Shown: piece after piece, positions 60,556-64,000 of the stretch
How the letters are laid out: each line of letters opens with the position of its first letter
Position numbering within the stretch: position 1 is the first letter of the stretch
Source of the DNA: Pseudomonadota bacterium
GTDB lineage: Bacteria > Pseudomonadota > Gammaproteobacteria > Burkholderiales > Gallionellaceae
DNA: 64,000 nt
Assembly (NCBI GenBank): GCA_021787435.1
Contig: JAJYLY010000004.1
Span: forward strand, 148,278 to 212,277
Direction of reading: 5' to 3'
Notes under the pieces: model-generated
Seen by the model: the letters and a program-made list of their open reading frames with translations, nothing else
Told to the model about the DNA's origin: nothing
The model's database searches: none
Program-made: the position numbers and the translations under genes

Positions 60556-62031
60556 ATGGCTGAAATGAAAGTTTTGTTCGTCACGTCCGAGATCGCTCCG
60601 CTGATCAAGACAGGCGGTCTGGCGGATGTCAGCGGAGCCTTGCCTGCTGCGCTGCGCGCGATCGGAGTGGACGTGCGCGTGCTTGTCCCGGGGTATCCTC
60701 AGGTATTGGCGCAGATAGCGTCGAATGAAGTGCTGGCGACCTTCTCCGATCTGCCCGGCTTCCCGCCATCCCGGCTGTTGTTTTCCACCCTGCACAACGG
60801 CGTGCCGTTGATGGTGATTGACTGCCCGGTTCTTTACCAGCGCGAGGGAGGCCCATATGCGGACGCCTATGGCCACGACTGGTCGGACAATCCACTGCGC
60901 TTTGGCCTGCTGTGTAGAGTAGCTTCAATACTCGGCTGTGGCGGAACGCCGCTTTCCTGGCATCCTGATCTCGTGCACGGCAACGACTGGCAAGCCGGTT
61001 TGACGGGCGCATATCTCAGCGTTGCAAAAGAAGCTGCGCCCAATATCATCACAATACACAATCTGGCTTTTCAGGGTAACTTCGATTCCGAAAACGTGGC
61101 GCTATTGCATTTGCCGCCAGAAAGCTTTGCGATAGATGGCATCGAATTTTACGGCAAGATGTCTTTTCTGAAGGGCGGCCTTTATTACGCGAAGCATATC
61201 ACCACGGTCAGCCCGAATTATGCGCGCGAGATTCAGCACGTTGAGCTGGGTTTTGGCATGCAGGGTCTGTTACAGGCGCGCAGCCGCGATATCACCGGCA
61301 TCTTGAACGGCATCGATACCGATGAGTGGGATCCCGAAACGGACAAGCATCTGGCTTTCCATTTTTCATCCCAACGCATGGTGGGCAAGGCGAAAAACAA
61401 GCGCGCTTTGCAGGAGCAGATGGGGCTGCAGGTTCAGGCGGATGTCCCGCTTTTGGCCGTGGTGAGCCGTCTTACGCATCAGAAAGGGCTGGATCTGCTG
61501 CTTGAAATTGTGCCTAGACTGCTCGATATTCCTGTTCAGCTGGTTGTGCTGGGAAGCGGTGAGAAGCAGATGCAGGATGAGGCGCTCGCACTGGCTGCGC
61601 GTTATCCGGACAAGGTTGCCGCGATGATCGTTTTCGACGAAGGGCTTTCGCACCAGATCGAAGCGGCTGCGGACATGTTTATCATGCCGTCACGTTTCGA
61701 ACCTTGCGGTTTAAACCAGTTTTACAGCCAGCGCTATGGTACTCCGCCCGTCGTTCACAGCACTGGGGGGCTTGCCGATTCGGTGGTGGACTGCACGCCT
61801 CAGACATTGCGGGACGGCACGGCCAGCGGCTTCGTGTTCAGCGGCATGACGGCTGACAATCTGTACGCTGCGATCATGCGGGCCGTCATGGTGTACTGTA
61901 ATGAAGCCCAATGGAAGCAGCTGCGCAAGCTTTGCATGAACAAAGATTTCTCATGGGAAACCAGCGCCCGCGCCTATCGCAGGGTTTATCTGAAGGCTCT
62001 TGGGCGAGCAGTTGAATTTGCTCAGGATTAG
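60556..62031 (+). CDS. glgA: Glycogen synthase (ADP-glucose)
   Basis: GT5 glucosyltransferase extending glycogen from ADP-glucose; 491 residues. The N-terminal KTGGLADVSGALP motif (ADP-glucose binding, about 18-30), the HGNDWQAGL motif and the C-terminal RFEPCGLNQFYSQRYGTPP with STGGLADSV are all present. ATG 60556 (MAEMKVLFVTSE) is preferred over 60565; an in-frame codon at 60502 adds an unlikely leader. glgB and glgC are not in the window. Confidence 0.94.
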   Translation: MAEMKVLFVTSEIAPLIKTGGLADVSGALPAALRAIGVDVRVLVPGYPQVLAQIASNEVLATFSDLPGFPPSRLLFSTLHNGVPLMVIDCPVLYQREGGPYADAYGHDWSDNPLRFGLLCRVASILGCGGTPLSWHPDLVHGNDWQAGLTGAYLSVAKEAAPNIITIHNLAFQGNFDSENVALLHLPPESFAIDGIEFYGKMSFLKGGLYYAKHITTVSPNYAREIQHVELGFGMQGLLQARSRDITGILNGIDTDEWDPETDKHLAFHFSSQRMVGKAKNKRALQEQMGLQVQADVPLLAVVSRLTHQKGLDLLLEIVPRLLDIPVQLVVLGSGEKQMQDEALALAARYPDKVAAMIVFDEGLSHQIEAAADMFIMPSRFEPCGLNQFYSQRYGTPPVVHSTGGLADSVVDCTPQTLRDGTASGFVFSGMTADNLYAAIMRAVMVYCNEAQWKQLRKLCMNKDFSWETSARAYRRVYLKALGRAVEFAQD

Positions 62032-62091
62032 TTTAAACTATGAATACACCGGTCAGTCAATATCGCAGGCCGGATTCAATTAGGAGGCAAC

Positions 62092-62430
62092 ATGAAACAA
62101 ACTTTGGCAATCGCTATTTTGCTGTCAGTCAGCGCAAGCGCGTTTGCAGTGGATGGTGAAACACTGTTAGGAGGTGCTCTGGGCGGTGCGGCGGGTGCGG
62201 CAGTCGGGCAAAGCTTGGGCGGCAGGGAAGGAGCGATTCTGGGTGCTGCCATCGGCGGTGGAACGGGAGCTGCGATCGGTAGTCAGACCGATGGCTACCG
62301 CGGCGGCGATGGGTACCGTGAAGGAGATGGCTATCGCGGAGGAGATGGCTATCGCGGCGAAGGAGACCGGGGATTTCGCGATCATGGCGAAGGGCATGGC
62401 CGCTGGCATCGCGATGGTGGCGGCGACTGA
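62092..62430 (+). CDS. Exported glycine-zipper protein with DGYRGG repeats
   Basis: A 112-residue protein with a signal peptide (about 1-20, cut near AFA-VDGE) and a glycine-zipper segment (GGALGGAAGAAVGQSLGG ... GAAIGGGTGAAIG, about 27-63) able to insert in or oligomerise on membranes. It is followed by four hexapeptide repeats (DGYRGG-like) and a His/Gly/Asp-rich tail. TAGGAGG precedes the ATG. Such proteins are common in proteobacterial envelopes without known function. The tail could bind metal through its His/Asp residues (inference). Confidence 0.8.
   Translation: MKQTLAIAILLSVSASAFAVDGETLLGGALGGAAGAAVGQSLGGREGAILGAAIGGGTGAAIGSQTDGYRGGDGYREGDGYRGGDGYRGEGDRGFRDHGEGHGRWHRDGGGD
62290..62361 (+). 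repeat. 18-base in-frame tandem repeat, four copies
   Basis: Units start at 62290, 62308, 62326 and 62344, consensus GATGGCTAYCGCGGMGGM, encoding DGYRGG, DGYREG, DGYRGG, DGYRGE. The copies differ mainly at third positions, so the array is not brand new. Confidence 0.8.
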
Positions 62431-62460
62431 AGTGTCGTGACGGATTGCGGTTTCAGATTA

Positions 62461-62485
62461 AAGGCACGGAAACGTGCCTTTTTTA
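62461..62485 (+). terminator. Rho-independent terminator after glycine-zipper gene
   Basis: Perfect 8-base stem AAGGCACG (62461-62468) / CGTGCCTT (62473-62480) closed by a GAAA tetraloop and followed by a T-run. It is 30 bases past the stop at 62430. Confidence 0.9.
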
Positions 62486-62610
62486 TTTTGTCTGAGGGAT
62501 AAGCCTGAATTGACTTGTTTTTCTCCTTCTTTTTGGCGAATATTACTGCGGCCTTTAAGGTTACAGTTCCAGATAATGAGCCAGCCGGCAATTATCCGAC
62601 ATTGGAGGTC

Positions 62611-63216
62611 ATGATGAATATAATCAGTGGTTTGTCAGCGTTAGCCAGCCTGCCGTCGTTGCTGTCCTCGGGCGCTCAGCGCGTTTCGGGGGATATGGAT
62701 GGCGATCACGGGCAGGAAAGCATCGGGAAGTCGAATTTCATGAATGCAGTGACCCATGCGCTCGATCAAAGCCAGTCTGGCAGCGCTTCGAAGGCCCCTG
62801 TCTCCCACAAGATAGTTGCAACGACGACGGCCCAGGATCCTCAGGTTGCGCTGCAGGGATTCCTGCAGAATCTGTTCTCATCGCTATCCCAGGTGTCTGG
62901 CAATACAGCTGATCAGGATGGTGCGGTGTCAAACATCGGGAGCCGTCACGACTCTCATATTACGGCGAGTCTGCAAAGCCTGCTTCAGCAACTGTCGTCA
63001 ACGACAGGCGGCTCGTCAGCTTCCGCGAGTTCATCCGGCAGTTCGTTAAACCATCTCGATTCCAGCTTCCAGAATCTGATCTCATCCATCAATAGCGCGC
63101 AGGGGCAGGCTACCGCGGCATCGCAGCCTACTTTGCAGACCTTCTTGCAGAACCTGATGCAGGACGTGGGCAATGGTCAGAGCATCAGTGGGACGATAGT
63201 TAGCACAAAGGCCTGA
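62611..63216 (+). CDS. Ser/Gln-rich low-complexity protein with LQ-FLQNL helical repeats
   Basis: A 201-residue protein I do not recognise. It lacks Cys, Trp and Tyr, has no signal peptide or membrane helix, and is rich in Ser, Gln, Ala and Gly. Four short amphipathic segments recur: LQGFLQNLFSSL, LQSLLQQLSS, FQNLISSI and LQTFLQNLMQDV, separated by Ser/Gly/Thr-rich linkers. In composition it recalls harpin-like or other heat-stable secreted proteins, but that is only resemblance. ATG 62611 or 62614 follows a strong GGAGG; an in-frame TTG at 62515 is less likely. It is flanked by a terminator upstream and the tRNA-Lys promoter downstream, so it is probably monocistronic. Confidence 0.65.
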   Translation: MMNIISGLSALASLPSLLSSGAQRVSGDMDGDHGQESIGKSNFMNAVTHALDQSQSGSASKAPVSHKIVATTTAQDPQVALQGFLQNLFSSLSQVSGNTADQDGAVSNIGSRHDSHITASLQSLLQQLSSTTGGSSASASSSGSSLNHLDSSFQNLISSINSAQGQATAASQPTLQTFLQNLMQDVGNGQSISGTIVSTKA

Positions 63217-63260
63217 CATCTTGGCCGCTTGTCCGGCAAAGATTATACGGTATTATTTTT

Positions 63261-63289
63261 TTGACAGGCGGCGTCATCCAGGCGATAAT
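63261..63289 (+). promoter_or_regulatory. Sigma-70 promoter of tRNA-Lys
   Basis: TTGACA (63261-63266, perfect -35), 17-base spacer, GATAAT (63284-63289, one mismatch). It lies 29 bases before the tRNA and is the best promoter match I noticed in the window. Confidence 0.8.
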
Positions 63290-63318
63290 ATATTGTTTTT
63301 GACGTTGAAAGTCAGATC

Positions 63319-63394
63319 GGGTCGTTAGCTCAGCTGGTAGAGCAGCGGACTCTTAATCCGTTTGTCGCAGGTTCGATCCCCGCACGACCCACCA
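63319..63394 (+). tRNA. tRNA-Lys(CUU)
   Basis: A complete 76-base cloverleaf. Acceptor arms GGGTCGT and ACGACCC with encoded CCA, D-arm GCTCAGCTGGTAGAGC, anticodon loop CTCTTAA giving CUU, and T-arm GCAGGTTCGATCCCCGC. It reads AAG. A promoter precedes it and a terminator follows it; the region beyond looks accessory, as is common downstream of tRNA genes used as integration sites. Confidence 0.97.
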
Positions 63395-63800
63395 TATAGA
63401 ATAAGGCTTGCAGAGGTGCAGGCCTTTTTTATTAAAGTCTGCGAATAAGCGCCGAATAAGCATCTCGTAAAAAATAAGCATAAAAAACCGCCTGACTGAT
63501 CTAGTTCAAGCGGCTATTTGTGCAGAAGCATTGCCATGTGACACATCCGTTTGTTGGGAAAATTCGCAAGGAGATTTCGACGCCACTGGTAACCGTTACC
63601 ACCCCTACTGCTAAAATGGGTATAACCCGCGACGAAGAAAAAGACTCTGAAAAAAATGTAAACAGTTTACAAAACTCCACGCTAACCCGCATTCCGTCTG
63701 GGTCTGAAAATCAAGCGACCCACCTTACGCCAATGCCGGATGTCAAGCATGCTTGACACTTTGCCGAACTCAACCGAATGCGACACGTGTGTCACACTTT
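63395..63800. other. Accessory interval with three perfect palindromes, no clear gene
   Basis: Beyond the tRNA terminator there is no convincing coding sequence; a 78-codon plus-strand frame (63520-63756) has no recognisable features. The region holds three perfect palindromes: TGGTAAC-C-GTTACCA (63587-63601), TGTAAAC-A-GTTTACA (63657-63671) and the 18-base TGTCAAGCATGCTTGACA (63741-63758). It also has a 9-base copy of the tRNA 3' end, CGACCCACC (63716-63724). Composition is more AT-rich than the core genome. It may be the scar of a small integrated element. Confidence 0.6.
63403..63430 (+). terminator. Rho-independent terminator after tRNA-Lys
   Basis: A 10-base stem AAGGCTTGCA (63403-63412) / TGCAGGCCTT (63417-63426) with one G-T pair, a GAGG loop and a T-run to 63430, nine bases after the tRNA end. 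Confidence 0.88.
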
Positions 63801-63899
63801 CTAATCTTCGCCGTACTCGGCATAGAAGTCTGACAGGGTGAGCTTCTTGTCAGCCTTTCGGATGTATTTCGGATTTAATGGAATGGACGCCCACTTCCC
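63801..63899 (-). pseudogene. C-terminal fragment of unknown protein, cut by IS110 end
   Basis: Read on the minus strand, an open frame of 32 codons ends at the TAG 63803-63801. It encodes GKWASIPLNPKYIRK followed by ADKKLTLSDFYAEYGED. The residue pattern looks like a genuine charged C-terminus, and the next upstream in-frame codon (63902-63900) is a stop. No start codon fits, so this is probably the tail of a gene whose 5' part was displaced by the adjacent IS110-family insertion. The family was not recognised. Confidence 0.45.
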
Positions 63900-63965
63900 C
63901 TAACGGCATCTAAGTGCCAAAGTAGCAGTGGTTTGATCACTACTGAACAGAGAGGAGCGTCCGAG
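63885..63965 (+). other. Non-coding leader of IS110-family element, structured
   Basis: The stretch before the transposase start holds distal arms GGACGC (63885-63890) and GCGTCC (63957-63962), a hairpin GGCA-TCTAAG-TGCC (63905-63918) and a second stem around GTTTGAT, AGTG (63927-63930) / CACT (63938-63941). IS110-family elements encode a bridge RNA in a non-coding end, upstream of the recombinase in the IS110 group and downstream in the IS1111 group. This leader is short for a complete bridge RNA, so the assignment is open. Confidence 0.35.
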
Positions 63966-64000
63966 ATGAAGATTACGACAATTGGCATAGATTTGGCAAA
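63966..64000 (+). mobile_element. IS110-family transposase, 5' end only
   Basis: The last 35 bases encode MKITTIGIDLA and part of the next codon, the characteristic N-terminus of IS110-family DEDD recombinases (the first catalytic Asp lies in GIDLAK). A GAGGAG ribosome site precedes the ATG. The rest of the gene is beyond the window. The element lies about 570 bases downstream of tRNA-Lys. Confidence 0.75.

Noticed and set aside
63520..63756. Plus-strand frame of 78 codons downstream of tRNA-Lys
   Set aside because: No recognisable motif, weak start and interrupted by the palindromes; kept only as part of the interval description.

Overview
The window is a chromosomal segment of a Gram-negative bacterium, most likely a betaproteobacterium of the Nitrosomonadales and perhaps of the Gallionellaceae. 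This is inferred from gene order and protein style; no database search was possible. The divergent nadB / rpoE-rseA-rseB-rseC pair followed by degP-lepA-lepB-DUF4845-rnc-era-recO-pdxJ-acpS is a familiar betaproteobacterial arrangement. Most of the window is dense housekeeping sequence with short gaps and many 1-14 base overlaps between genes.

Layout. 1-1066: 3' part of a membrane-anchored Ser/Thr protein kinase. 1371-13639: nadB (minus strand), then the envelope-stress sigma factor with its regulators, a DegP-type protease, translation and RNA factors, signal peptidase, RecO, PdxJ and AcpS. 13650-20814: nagZ, zipA, ligA, a phosphoribosyltransferase, a methylthionucleoside phosphorylase, def and a two-helix RCK potassium channel with an unusual selectivity filter. 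20826-24247: a divergent DinG/YoaA-type helicase and radA. 24322-33650: a fatty-acid beta-oxidation cluster (FadE-type dehydrogenase, acyl-CoA ligase, FadN-type bifunctional enzyme, thiolase) with a GFA-family gene and a thioredoxin-TPR gene inside it. 33682-37810: an unassigned ATP-grasp-like protein, a fluoride channel with a DUF190 partner, a frameshifted metallo-beta-lactamase-fold gene, a dienelactone hydrolase and a DedA protein.

37811-38429 is gene-poor and holds an internally deleted IS3-family transposase remnant. It is followed by a Cache/PDC-domain protein without membrane segments, an aminotransferase, a four-gene MacA/MacB-like ABC export operon and tRNA-Thr(CGU). 45724-49690 encodes a response regulator and a large hybrid sensor kinase, a plausible phosphorelay. 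Next come a repeat-bearing lipoprotein, an adhesin-E-like protein, typA and rmuC. 53771-62031 is a carbon-storage and oxidative pentose phosphate block: zwf-glk-pgl-gnd, then glgP and glgA. Together these would mobilise and build glycogen and oxidise glucose 6-phosphate to make reducing power.

The last 2 kb hold a glycine-zipper protein, a Ser/Gln-rich low-complexity protein and tRNA-Lys(CUU) with a clear promoter and terminator. Beyond the tRNA lies a small accessory patch: three perfect palindromes, a 9-base copy of the tRNA 3' end, the C-terminal end of an unknown minus-strand gene, and the start of an IS110-family transposase that runs off the window.

No wholly new multi-gene system is evident. 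The observations I would check first are the tRNA-Lys/IS110 patch, the frameshift in the metallo-hydrolase, the TIGYEE potassium-channel filter, the helical-repeat protein at 62611 and the ATP-grasp-like protein carrying a heptanucleotide repeat array.
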